Translations under genes and position numbers: made by a program
Notes under the pieces: model-generated
What the model saw: only the letters and a program-made list of their open reading frames with translations
Told to the model about the DNA's origin: nothing
Databases searched by the model: none
Part shown: in pieces, positions 15,759 to 23,837 of the stretch
Numbering within the stretch: the first letter of the stretch is position 1
How the letters are laid out: the number at the start of each line of letters is the position of its first letter
Source: an uncultured Lachnospiraceae bacterium
Lineage (GTDB): Bacteria; Bacillota; Clostridia; Lachnospirales; Lachnospiraceae
NCBI GenBank assembly: GCA_946614165.1
Contig: CAMOGQ010000032.1
Span: forward strand, 1-32,012
Length of the DNA stretch: 32,012 bases
Direction of reading: 5' to 3'

Positions 15759-16907
15759 ATGAACGAAGCAAACAGAGCACGCATTCAGAACTATATCGAA
15801 TACCTGCTGGACAATTCCAGCGCCGAAGCCCCCATGTGGAACATCGAGCAGATCCGCAGCGGCAAGCCCAACAAGTGGAACTACATCGACGGCTGCATGA
15901 TCAATGCGGTCCTGTCCCTGTATGAGTTCACCGGCGAAAAGAGGTACCTGGACTTCGCGGACGGCTTCATCGGCTGGTTCGTCAACGAAGACGGCACCAT
16001 CAAGACCTACGATCCCCAGGAAAAGAACATCGACAACATCAACGAAGCCAGGAACCTTTTCCGTCTCTACGACCTGACCGGAAAGGAAAAGTACAGAAAG
16101 GCCCTGGACCTGGTCCGCAGCCAGCTGGACCTGATGCCCAGGACAAAGGAAGGCAGCTTCTGGCACAAGCAGATCTATCCCTGGCAGGTATGGCTGGACG
16201 GCCTCTACATGGCCCAGCCCTTCTACATGGAATATGAGACCCGCTACAACAAAATGAAGGGCTGCATCGACTCCTTCCAGCAGTTCCAGCGGGTCAGAAA
16301 GTATATGCGCGATCCCAGGACCGGCCTTTACTACCACGGCTACGACGAGAGCCGGGAGATGTACTGGGCGGACAAGGAGACCGGCTGCAGCCCCAACTTC
16401 TGGCTGAGGGCCCTGGGCTGGTTCACCTGCGCCCTGGTGGATACCACTTCTCTGGTGGACGAGTCCCTCTACTATGAATACAGGACCCTGCTGTCCATGT
16501 TCCAGGAGCTGTGCACCGCTCTTCTCAAATACCAGGACGAGGACGGCATGTTCTGGCAGGTGGTGGACTATCCCGGCGAAGAGGGCAACTACAGAGAGAC
16601 CTCCGGCACGGCCCTTCTGGCCTACGCTTTCCTCAAGGGCGCAAGGCTGGGCTATCTGGACGAGCGCTTTGCGGCGGCCGGCGAAAAGGCCCTGGACGGC
16701 ATCATCGACCGCTATCTGCGGGAGGACGAGCAGGGCAATCTGGAACTGGGCGGCATCTGCCTGGTGGCAGGCCTGGGCGGCAAACAGCACCGCGACGGCT
16801 CCAGAGAGTATTATTACAGCGAACCCGTTGTGAAGAATGAAGCCAAGGGCACGGCCCCCTTCATTCTGGCCTATACTGAGTTATTGAGAAAGGCTGCAGA
16901 AAAGTAA
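15759..16907 (+). CDS. GH105 unsaturated rhamnogalacturonyl/galacturonyl hydrolase
   Basis: Cleaves the terminal 4,5-unsaturated galacturonate from oligosaccharides left by pectate or rhamnogalacturonan lyases. At 382 residues it fits the GH88/GH105 (alpha/alpha)6 barrel. The catalytic motif WLDGLYM puts Asp147 in the place of Asp143 of Bacillus YteR. QIYPWQVW just before it and NYRETSGTALLAYAF near 275-290 are also family blocks. It has no signal peptide, so it acts in the cytoplasm. GAAGGGAGAAG precedes the ATG. GH28 follows after only 2 bases, which suggests translational coupling. The unsaturated uronate released opens spontaneously to 5-keto-4-deoxyuronate, the substrate of KduI. Confidence 0.9.
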   Translation: MNEANRARIQNYIEYLLDNSSAEAPMWNIEQIRSGKPNKWNYIDGCMINAVLSLYEFTGEKRYLDFADGFIGWFVNEDGTIKTYDPQEKNIDNINEARNLFRLYDLTGKEKYRKALDLVRSQLDLMPRTKEGSFWHKQIYPWQVWLDGLYMAQPFYMEYETRYNKMKGCIDSFQQFQRVRKYMRDPRTGLYYHGYDESREMYWADKETGCSPNFWLRALGWFTCALVDTTSLVDESLYYEYRTLLSMFQELCTALLKYQDEDGMFWQVVDYPGEEGNYRETSGTALLAYAFLKGARLGYLDERFAAAGEKALDGIIDRYLREDEQGNLELGGICLVAGLGGKQHRDGSREYYYSEPVVKNEAKGTAPFILAYTELLRKAAEK

Positions 16908-16909
16908 AT

Positions 16910-18493
16910 ATGAATTATTCGGTTATTGATATTTTCGGAAGAAGCGTAACGATCGAACTGGAAGGGGACAGGCCCTTTTATCAGGAGGGACCCTACGAGA
17001 TCTATGTGAACGGGGCCCTTTACGGATCCGACAGCAGGAACGTCATCGCCATCGACGGCCTTGAGCCCGCAACTTCCTATTCCATCCGTCTGGTCAGGGG
17101 CGAAGAAGCCTGCGAGCAGGTCATCACCACCGAGGCCGAGACCATTCTTATGGACGTGCATCTTTTCGGCGCCGCGGGCGACGGGGTTCACGTGGATACG
17201 GCCTGCATCCAGACAGCGCTCTACTCCTGCCCCGAAGGCGGCACGGTCCACTTTACAAAGGGCACCTACCTGACCGGTCCTCTCTTTTTAAAGAGCGGCA
17301 TCACCCTCTGGCTGGATGAGGGCGCAGAGCTCCTGGGCCTGCCCGACAGAAAGGACTATCCCATCCTGCCCGGCATGATCATCCCTCCCATGGGAGAAGG
17401 CCCCGAGTACAACCTGGGCAGCTGGGAAGGCAACCCCCTGGATACCTTCGCCTCCCTGATCACCGGCATCTGCGTCAAGAACGTGGACATCGTGGGCCGG
17501 GGTACCATCAACGGCGGCGCCGACACGGGCACCTGGTGGAAGAATCCCAAGGTAAAGGTCACGGCCTGGAGGCCCAGGACCGTCTTCCTCAGCCACTGCT
17601 CCAATATCCGCCTCCAGGGCGTAAAGGTCTGCAATTCTCCCAGCTGGACCGTGCATCCCTACTACTGCGACGGCGTCAGGGCCCTGAACCTGAACATCTT
17701 TAACCCGGACAATTCCCCCAATACCGACGGCTTCGATCCCGAATCCTGCACCGACGTGCTGGTCCTGGGCACAGAGATCTCCGTGGGCGACGACTGCATC
17801 GCCATCAAGAGCGGAAAGTATTACATGAGCCAGTACCACTACAGAAGGACCTCGGGCGTGGAAGTCCGAAACTGCCGCCTCATGAGGGGCCACGGCAGCG
17901 TGACATTGGGCAGCGAAGTGGCCTGCGGCGTGGAAAAGGTCAGAGTCTCCAAATGTCTTTTCGTAAGGACAGACCGGGGCGTCCGCCTGAAGACCAGACG
18001 GGGCAGAGGACAGAAGTCCTGCCTGAATGACCTCCTTTTCGAGAACATCGTCATGGAGGACGTCCACATGCCCATGACCGTCAACATGTTCTACTACTGC
18101 GATCCCGACGGCCACAGCGACTATGTCCAGAACCAGGCCTTCCGCCCTGCGGATGAGATGACCCCTTCCATAGGCACCATCCATCTGAAGGACATCGAAT
18201 GCACCGGCGTGGACGCTTCCTTCGTATGCGCCTGCGGCCTGCCCGAGATGCCAGTAGAGGGGATCATTCTGGAGAATATCAGAGCCTCCTTCCGTCCGGC
18301 GGAGGAGAGAAAGCCCCATGTTCCCGTCATGATGGACGGCTTCCCGGAACTGTCCGGCGTCAGCCTCTACCTCAAGAACATCCATACGGTGAAGATCTCC
18401 GACGTGCAGATCACAGGGGCGGCGGACATCGAGCCCACCATTGAAAACGTACAGAAACTGCAGATGGAAAACCTGTATTATTTAAAGGAGTGA
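16910..18493 (+). CDS. GH28 polygalacturonase (probably exo-acting, cytoplasmic)
   Basis: Hydrolyses alpha-1,4-galacturonan bonds. Residues about 1-80 form a fibronectin-III-like domain; the beta-helix follows. All GH28 catalytic signatures are present: NTD (Asp273), GDD (Asp294, Asp295), GHG-S (His328) and RLK (359-361). The N-terminal extra domain and 527-residue length resemble exo-polygalacturonases. There is no signal peptide, so the enzyme should trim imported oligogalacturonides to galacturonate for UxaC. It starts 2 bases after the GH105 stop, and the kduI binding site overlaps its own 3' end. Rhamnogalacturonan hydrolase activity is an alternative within the family. Confidence 0.92.
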   Translation: MNYSVIDIFGRSVTIELEGDRPFYQEGPYEIYVNGALYGSDSRNVIAIDGLEPATSYSIRLVRGEEACEQVITTEAETILMDVHLFGAAGDGVHVDTACIQTALYSCPEGGTVHFTKGTYLTGPLFLKSGITLWLDEGAELLGLPDRKDYPILPGMIIPPMGEGPEYNLGSWEGNPLDTFASLITGICVKNVDIVGRGTINGGADTGTWWKNPKVKVTAWRPRTVFLSHCSNIRLQGVKVCNSPSWTVHPYYCDGVRALNLNIFNPDNSPNTDGFDPESCTDVLVLGTEISVGDDCIAIKSGKYYMSQYHYRRTSGVEVRNCRLMRGHGSVTLGSEVACGVEKVRVSKCLFVRTDRGVRLKTRRGRGQKSCLNDLLFENIVMEDVHMPMTVNMFYYCDPDGHSDYVQNQAFRPADEMTPSIGTIHLKDIECTGVDASFVCACGLPEMPVEGIILENIRASFRPAEERKPHVPVMMDGFPELSGVSLYLKNIHTVKISDVQITGAADIEPTIENVQKLQMENLYYLKE

Positions 18494-18499
18494 GAAATT

Positions 18500-19366
18500 A
18501 TGGAACTGAGAACAGCAGCTTCCCCCAGGGACGTGAAGCACTACACCACAGAGAGACTCAGAGAAGAGTTTCTTGCAGAGCACCTTTTTGAAAAGGGCGA
18601 GATCAGACTGATCTACAGCCACATCGACAGGATCATCTTCGGCGCCGCCGTGCCCGGAGAGGAGCCCCTGAAGCTGGAAGCGGGGGACGAGCTCCGCGCA
18701 AAGTATTTCCTGGAGAGACGGGAAATGGGCATGATCAACATCGGCGGCCCCGGCAAAGTCACAGCCGACGGCACGGTCTATGAGATCGCATCCAGGGACG
18801 GCCTCTACATCGGCATGGGCACAAAGGACATCTTCTTTGCCAGCGACGATCCGGAAAACCCCGCCAAGTTCTATATCTGCTCCGGCCCTGCCCACAGGAC
18901 CTGCCCCACAAAGCGCGTTCTGGCAGAAGGCCCTGCCGTCATGGACTACGACGTGGTGATCCTTCCCGAGAACAACAAGGAGCTGGGCACCCTGGAGGAT
19001 TCCAACCACAGGACCATCCACAAGTACATCCTGCCCGGCCAGGTAGAGTCCTGCCAGCTGGAGATGGGAATGACCCACCTGGAGCCCGGCAGTGTCTGGA
19101 ATACCATGCCCTGCCACACTCATGACAGACGCATGGAGGTCTATCTCTACTTTGACCTGCCCGAGGACGCTTTTGTCATGCATTACATGGGCGAGCCCAC
19201 AGAGACCAGGCACATCGTGGTCCGCAACGAGCAGGCCGTCATTTCTCCTTCCTGGTCCATCCACTCTGGCGCAGGCTCCAGGAACTATACCTTTATCTGG
19301 GGCATGGTCGGCGAGAACCAGGACTTCGACGACATGGACGAGGTCCGCATGCAGGATCTGATGTAA
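18500..19366 (+). CDS. kduI: 5-keto-4-deoxyuronate isomerase
   Basis: Isomerises 5-keto-4-deoxyuronate to 2,5-diketo-3-deoxygluconate. The cupin-fold zinc site is intact: His206 and His208 in CHTHDRRME, Glu213, and His255 in SWSIHSG. These match Escherichia coli His196, His198, Glu203 and His245 with a constant offset of 10. The length of 288 is close to the usual 278. AAGGAG overlaps the end of GH28 and serves ATG 18500. A structured spacer of 153 bases follows before kduD. Confidence 0.95.
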   Translation: MELRTAASPRDVKHYTTERLREEFLAEHLFEKGEIRLIYSHIDRIIFGAAVPGEEPLKLEAGDELRAKYFLERREMGMINIGGPGKVTADGTVYEIASRDGLYIGMGTKDIFFASDDPENPAKFYICSGPAHRTCPTKRVLAEGPAVMDYDVVILPENNKELGTLEDSNHRTIHKYILPGQVESCQLEMGMTHLEPGSVWNTMPCHTHDRRMEVYLYFDLPEDAFVMHYMGEPTETRHIVVRNEQAVISPSWSIHSGAGSRNYTFIWGMVGENQDFDDMDEVRMQDLM

Positions 19367-19369
19367 GTA

Positions 19370-19473
19370 AAGCGGCGGCTGCCTGATCCGGGCCCTGTCC
19401 GGACCGGGCGCTGCTTCAATAAAAAAGTCAAAAGAAAAAGTATTCCGCAGGGGGACGGGACATTGCCCTGCGG
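19370..19473 (+). other. Structured spacer between kduI and kduD (two RNA hairpins)
   Basis: AAGCGGCG (19370-19377) pairs with CGCTGCTT (19410-19417) around a GC-rich inner palindrome. Further on, CCGCAGGG (19445-19452) pairs with CCCTGCGG (19466-19473). No T-run follows either hairpin, so they are not ordinary terminators; mRNA processing or stabilising elements are possible. Confidence 0.45.
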
Positions 19474-19519
19474 ATCCCGGGGAGGGATGATTTTCAATGG
19501 CCCGAAAGGAGTATTTATC

Positions 19520-20383
19520 ATGGGAATGATGGAAAAATTCAGAGTCGACGGTAAGGTGGCATGGATCACAGGCGCATCCTACGGCCTGGGTCTTGCCTAT
19601 GCAACTGCCCTTGCAGAGATGGGCGCAAAGATCGTTTTCAACGACATCAACCAGGATCTGGTAGACAGAGGTCTGAACGAGTATAAGAAGCTGGGCCTGG
19701 AAGTATACGGCGCTGTCTGCGACGTTACAAACGAAGAGCAGATCAATGCTTTCGTAAAGGACGTGGAAGAGAAGGTCGGCACCATCGACATTCTGATCAA
19801 CAACGCAGGCATTATCAAGAGGATCCCCATGATCGAGATGACGGCAGCTCAGTGGAACCAGGTCATCAACGTTGACCTGACAGGTCCTTTTCTCTGCTCC
19901 AAGGCAGTTCTGCCCGGAATGATCAAAAAGGGCAGCGGCAAGATCATCAACGCCTGCTCCATGATGAGCGAACTGGGCCGTGAGACCGTATCCGCATACG
20001 CAGCAGCCAAGGGCGGCCTGAAGATGCTGACCAAGAACATCTGCTCCGAATACGGCCAGTACAACATCCAGTGCAACGCCATCGGCCCCGGCTACATCGC
20101 CACCCCTCAGACAGCACCCCTTCGTGCAAAGCAGGCCGACGGTTCCATGCATCCCTTCGACCGTTTCATCCGTTCCAAGACCCCCGCTCAGAGATGGGGC
20201 AAGACCGAGGACCTGATGGGCCTTGCAGTATTCCTTTCCTCTCCCGCATCTGACTTCATCAACGGTCAGGTCATCTACATCGACGGCGGCATCCTTGCCT
20301 ATCTTGGTCAGGACCCCAGCCAGCTGGATGAGAGCAAGTTCAAGGAAGAAGAAGAGCAGGATATCAAGGTCATCGACGAATGA
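19520..20383 (+). CDS. kduD: 2-keto-3-deoxy-D-gluconate dehydrogenase (2,5-diketo-3-deoxygluconate reductase)
   Basis: Reduces 2,5-diketo-3-deoxygluconate to KDG with NAD(P)H. A classical short-chain dehydrogenase: TGASYGLG (residues 17-24), NNAG (94-97), and the catalytic Y160-x3-K164 (SAYAAAKGG) with a serine near 147-150. At 287 residues it is longer than E. coli KduD (about 253): it has an insertion after the PGYIATPQT loop and an acidic C-terminal tail. ATG 19520 is preceded by GAAAGGAG at 8 bases; upstream in-frame starts lie in the hairpin spacer. Its codon use is more biased (many GCA, GTA, CGT, CTT) than in the upstream operon genes. The RpiB-like gene follows 17 bases later. Confidence 0.9.
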   Translation: MGMMEKFRVDGKVAWITGASYGLGLAYATALAEMGAKIVFNDINQDLVDRGLNEYKKLGLEVYGAVCDVTNEEQINAFVKDVEEKVGTIDILINNAGIIKRIPMIEMTAAQWNQVINVDLTGPFLCSKAVLPGMIKKGSGKIINACSMMSELGRETVSAYAAAKGGLKMLTKNICSEYGQYNIQCNAIGPGYIATPQTAPLRAKQADGSMHPFDRFIRSKTPAQRWGKTEDLMGLAVFLSSPASDFINGQVIYIDGGILAYLGQDPSQLDESKFKEEEEQDIKVIDE

Positions 20384-20400
20384 TCCGAAAGGAGTAATGA

Positions 20401-21039
20401 ATGAGAATCGCACTGATCAACGAGAACAGCCAGGCCGCCAAGAATGCCATCATCGAAAAGGCCCTGAAGAAGGTAGTGGAGCCCATGGGCTTCGAAGTCA
20501 GGAACTACGGCATGTATGCGGCGGATGACGCCGCCCAGCTGACCTATGTCCAGAACGGCATCCTGGCAGCGGTCCTGTTAAATTCCGGCGCGGCAGATTT
20601 TGTCATCACCGGCTGCGGAACAGGCGAAGGCGCCATGCTGGCCCTCAATTCCTTCCCCGGCGTGATCTGCGGCCATGTGGCAAATCCCCTGGATGCCTAC
20701 ACCTTTGCCCAGATCAATGACGGCAACGCCATCTCCATTCCCTTCGCTCTGGGCTTCGGCTGGGGCGGAGACCTGAACCTGGAATACATCTTCGAGAAGC
20801 TCTTCAGCGAGCCCTTCGGCGGCGGCTATCCTAAGGAAAGAGTCGTTCCGGAGCAGAGGAACAAGAAGATTCTGGACGGCGTCAGAGCCGCAGCTTTCAG
20901 GCCCCTTGCGGATATCCTGAAGGATCTGGATCCGGAACTGGTAAAGGGCGCCTTCGCAGGCGAGCATTTCGACGAGCTTTTCTTTGCGGACTGCAAGGAC
21001 GCTGCTCTGGCTGACCTGGTCAGGGAACTGAAAAAATAA
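20401..21039 (+). CDS. RpiB/LacA/LacB-family sugar isomerase (DhuI-like candidate)
   Basis: A 212-residue member of the RpiB/LacAB isomerase family. The core signature is VITGCGTGEGAMLALN, with Cys72 at the usual catalytic cysteine position, and then NDGNAISIP. It is longer than RpiB (about 150) owing to a C-terminal extension after residue 130. In streptococci a family member called DhuI isomerises 4-deoxy-5-keto-uronate and is paired with the dehydrogenase DhuD. Here the gene follows kduD directly (GGAG upstream, 17-base spacer), so the same reaction is likely. That would duplicate KduI, which is in the same operon. Another uronate or ketose isomerisation is possible. Confidence 0.78.
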   Translation: MRIALINENSQAAKNAIIEKALKKVVEPMGFEVRNYGMYAADDAAQLTYVQNGILAAVLLNSGAADFVITGCGTGEGAMLALNSFPGVICGHVANPLDAYTFAQINDGNAISIPFALGFGWGGDLNLEYIFEKLFSEPFGGGYPKERVVPEQRNKKILDGVRAAAFRPLADILKDLDPELVKGAFAGEHFDELFFADCKDAALADLVRELKK

Positions 21040-21050
21040 AAAAGAGAAAG

Positions 21051-21083
21051 CTTCCGGCGGAAGAGATTTCCGCCGGAAGTTTT
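21051..21083 (+). terminator. Hairpin with short T-run between the RpiB-like gene and kdgK
   Basis: CTTCCGGCGGAA pairs perfectly with TTCCGCCGGAAG across a 5-base loop, followed by only four T residues. It may stop part of the transcripts, lowering kdgK relative to upstream genes, or protect the 3' end of the upstream mRNA. Confidence 0.65.
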
Positions 21084-21106
21084 GCGACTCAAACAGGGAG
21101 GGAAAG

Positions 21107-22153
21107 ATGAGATTTATTACTGCAGGCGAGGTCATGCTGCGGCTGACGCCTCCCAACTATGAAAAGATCCGTATGGCCGGCAGCTTCGAAGCTTCCTACG
21201 GCGGAAGTGAAGCCAACATCGCTCTGGCCCTTGCCAACCTGGGCATAGACTCCTCCTTCTTCAGCGTGGTGCCGGACAACTCCATCGGAAAGAGCGCCAT
21301 CCGCTGGCTCCGTGCCAACGACGTGCACTGTACACCGGTGATCCGGGCTACCCCGGAGGAGGCCCCCACTCACAGGCTGGGTACCTACTACCTGGAGACC
21401 GGCTACGGGATCCGGGCTTCCAAGGTCACCTATGACAGAAAGCATTCCGCCATCACAGAGTACGATTTCTCCAAGGTGGATCTGGATGCCCTGCTTAAGG
21501 ACTTTGACTGGCTGCACCTGTCCGGCATTACGCCGGCTCTTGGCCCCGGCTGCGCGGACCTGATCATGCGCATGCTGCAGACCGCCAGAAAGCAGGGCAT
21601 GACCATCAGCTTCGACGGCAACTTCCGGGCCACCCTCTGGACCTGGGAGGAGGCAAGAGACTTCTGCACAAAGTGCCTGCCCTACGTGGATGTCCTCTTC
21701 GGCATCGAGCCCTATCATCTGTGGAAGGATGAAGAGGACCATTCCAAAGGAGACTGGAAGGACGGGATCCCCCACCAGCCCGGCTTTGGCGACGAAGACC
21801 TGGTATTCAGGAAATTCGTGGAGAAGTTCCCCAACATCAAGTGCATTGCCCGCCACGTCCGCTATGTCCACAGCGGCAGCGAGAACAGCCTCAAGGCCTA
21901 TCTCTGGTATGAGGGCAGGACCTGGGAGAGCAAGCTCTTTACCTTCACCATCCTGGACAGGGTGGGCGGCGGCGACGCTTTTGCCAGCGGCCTGATCTAC
22001 GCCATGATGCAGGGCTACGAGCCCCAGGAGATGGTGGACTTCGCAGTGGCCAGTTCGGCCCTCAAGCACACCATCCACGGCGACGGCAACATCACCGACG
22101 ATGCGAACGCCATCCGGAGCCTTATGAACATGAATTTCGAGATACAGAGGTAA
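21107..22153 (+). CDS. kdgK: 2-keto-3-deoxygluconate kinase
   Basis: Phosphorylates KDG to KDPG, joining both arms of the locus. It is a PfkB-family ribokinase fold: GGSEANIALALANLG near residue 32-46 and the anion-hole/catalytic motif DRVGGGDAFASG near 285-296, with its second Asp as catalytic base. The length of 348 exceeds the usual 310-320 because of an insertion around 205-235 (HLWKDEEDHSKGDWKDG). ATG 21107 follows GGGAGG. It is the last gene of the operon. KDPG aldolase (Eda), the next enzyme, is absent from the window and must be elsewhere. Confidence 0.9.
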   Translation: MRFITAGEVMLRLTPPNYEKIRMAGSFEASYGGSEANIALALANLGIDSSFFSVVPDNSIGKSAIRWLRANDVHCTPVIRATPEEAPTHRLGTYYLETGYGIRASKVTYDRKHSAITEYDFSKVDLDALLKDFDWLHLSGITPALGPGCADLIMRMLQTARKQGMTISFDGNFRATLWTWEEARDFCTKCLPYVDVLFGIEPYHLWKDEEDHSKGDWKDGIPHQPGFGDEDLVFRKFVEKFPNIKCIARHVRYVHSGSENSLKAYLWYEGRTWESKLFTFTILDRVGGGDAFASGLIYAMMQGYEPQEMVDFAVASSALKHTIHGDGNITDDANAIRSLMNMNFEIQR

Positions 22154-22193
22154 AAAGGGTCCCGGAAGAGAAAAAGATCCATAGATGCATGAA

Positions 22194-22231
22194 AACAGGC
22201 CGCAGGGGTTCTTCCTGCGGCCTGTTCGTTT
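22194..22231. terminator. Hairpin terminator between convergent kdgK and the repeat-protein operon
   Basis: AACAGGCCGCAGG and CCTGCGGCCTGTT form a perfect 13-bp stem with a 7-base loop. TTTTC follows on the minus strand and a weak CGTTTC on the plus strand. Confidence 0.8.
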
Positions 22232-22258
22232 CAGATGTTCTGCTTCCCGGCTTTCCTT

Positions 22259-22606
22259 TTATTTCTTTTTGAAGTGGACTTCCGGCATGGCCAGGTTGTC
22301 ATAGGAGATGCCCGAGACCTTGTGGTCCTTCTTTTCGGGCTCTGTATCCACCTTACCGGTATGGACTTCGGGGACGGCCAGGCTGTCGGTCTCCACCGAA
22401 TATTCGCCGGCGCCCTCTTTCGCTTCTTCCTTTTTCTTCAGATGGATCTCGGGCATGGCAAGGTTATCGGATTCCACAGAGACGGTATTCTTTCCCTGTC
22501 CCGCATCCCCGGTCTTTTCATCCTTCTTTTTCTTCAGGTGGACCGCTTCCAGGCCCTTTTCAATTGTTTCTTCTATCACTTCCAGGGTGTGTTTCAGATC
22601 GCTCAT
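22259..22606 (-). CDS. Small charged repeat protein with LA(M/V)PE(I/V)H motifs, unknown function
   Basis: I do not recognise this 115-residue protein. After an amphipathic N-terminal helix (LKHTLEVIEETIEKGLEAV, about 4-22) it carries a repeated unit: SDNLAMPEIHLKKK (46-59), TDSLAVPEVHTGK (73-85) and YDNLAMPEVHFKKK (102-115). A partial copy, AVHLKKKK, lies at 21-28. The linkers are rich in Lys, Glu and Gly and look disordered. There is no signal peptide or membrane segment. ATG 22606 follows AAAGGAGA at about 7 bases; the frame continues upstream into gltS but without a better start. It lies 28 bases after gltS with no terminator, so it belongs to the TAXI-GltS operon. A regulatory or scaffold role for the transporter is a guess. 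Confidence 0.72.
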   Translation of the reverse strand: MSDLKHTLEVIEETIEKGLEAVHLKKKKDEKTGDAGQGKNTVSVESDNLAMPEIHLKKKEEAKEGAGEYSVETDSLAVPEVHTGKVDTEPEKKDHKVSGISYDNLAMPEVHFKKK

Positions 22607-22634
22607 CTGACTTCTCCTTTCTCTTTGAGGCTGC

Positions 22635-23825
22635 TTATACAAGGTTAATAAAGAAGGTGATCACAAGACTGTTGATAAAGTCGGCAAAGAGCGAACCGAC
22701 GATGGGGATCAGGATGTAGGCCTTGATGGAAGGGGCGAACTTGTCGCAGATGGCCTGCATGTTGGCCATGGCGTTGGGGGTGGCGCCCATGCCGAAGCCG
22801 CAGGTGCCCGCCGTAATGACCGCCGCGTCATAGTTGCGTCCCATGACATTGAAGATCACGAAATTGGCGTACAGGTACATGAAGATGGTCTGGCCGATCA
22901 GGAGGATCAGAAGGGGCAGGGCCAGCTCGGCCAGCTGCCAGATCTTCAGGGTGATCATGGCAATGCCCAGGAAAAGAGAGAGCATGATGCCGCCGATATC
23001 GTTGATCTCGCCCATATGGATCTCAAACCAGCCGGTATATTCTCCCACGTTCCGGATGACGGCCGCCACGATCATGGCCCCGATATAGATGGGGAAGGTC
23101 ATACCTGTCATGGACAGGAAGTAGGAGACCAGGGTGCCGGCGCCCACCGCCAGGACCAGCTGATAGGTGGCGGGAGCGTAGTTGCTCAGGTTCCTTACAT
23201 GGTGGGCTTCGTCCTCCACCAGAAGGCTGTCGTCATCTGTGACCGCTGTCTTTAAGAGATCGTATTTCAGGATCAGACGGTTGGCAATGGGACCGCCGAT
23301 CAGGGAGCCGGAGATCAGGCCGTAGGTGGCCGCCGCGGTGCAGACCGTAGTGGCCCCCACAAGGCCGAAGTCCTCCAGGACCGGGCCGAAGGCGCCTGCC
23401 GTGCCATGTCCGCCCACCATGGGGATGGAACCGGTGCACAGGCCCACCAGGGCGTCCAGACTGAGGACTTTTGAAAGGCCCACTGCCAGGATGTTCTGGC
23501 CGATGATCAGGATGATGACCAGGACCAGGAAGAGCAGAAGGGACTTTCCGCCGGTCTTCAGGATCTTAAGGTTGGCCTGGAAGCCTACAGAGGTAAAGAA
23601 GAAGACCATGCAGACTTCACGCAGAGTATCGGTAAAGGTGACCTCCATGATGCCTGCCACGTAGAGGATGCAGGTCAGGATGGCGAAAAGCAGTCCCCCC
23701 ACCACGGGAGCGGGAATGCAGAAGCGCTCCAGAAAGGAGACTTTCCTTCGGATGACAGCGCCCAGAAGCAGGGCGATGACGGCCACTGCCAGGGTCTGAT
23801 ACATGTTCAGAGTGATCGAAAGCAT
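22635..23825 (-). CDS. gltS: Sodium/glutamate symporter GltS
   Basis: A 396-residue membrane protein of the ESS family, which imports glutamate with sodium. It has about ten helices arranged as two inverted halves. The paired re-entrant loop motifs are visible: MVGGHGTAGAFGP (about 137-149) and CGFGMGATPNAMANM (about 337-351). It sits between a TAXI solute-binding lipoprotein (12 bases upstream) and the small repeat protein (28 bases downstream) in one unit. GltS does not normally use a binding protein, so this pairing is notable. AAGGAGGTG lies just upstream of the start. The substrate is probably glutamate or a related anion. Confidence 0.93.
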   Translation of the reverse strand: MLSITLNMYQTLAVAVIALLLGAVIRRKVSFLERFCIPAPVVGGLLFAILTCILYVAGIMEVTFTDTLREVCMVFFFTSVGFQANLKILKTGGKSLLLFLVLVIILIIGQNILAVGLSKVLSLDALVGLCTGSIPMVGGHGTAGAFGPVLEDFGLVGATTVCTAAATYGLISGSLIGGPIANRLILKYDLLKTAVTDDDSLLVEDEAHHVRNLSNYAPATYQLVLAVGAGTLVSYFLSMTGMTFPIYIGAMIVAAVIRNVGEYTGWFEIHMGEINDIGGIMLSLFLGIAMITLKIWQLAELALPLLILLIGQTIFMYLYANFVIFNVMGRNYDAAVITAGTCGFGMGATPNAMANMQAICDKFAPSIKAYILIPIVGSLFADFINSLVITFFINLV

Positions 23826-23837
23826 TGTTCCACCTCC

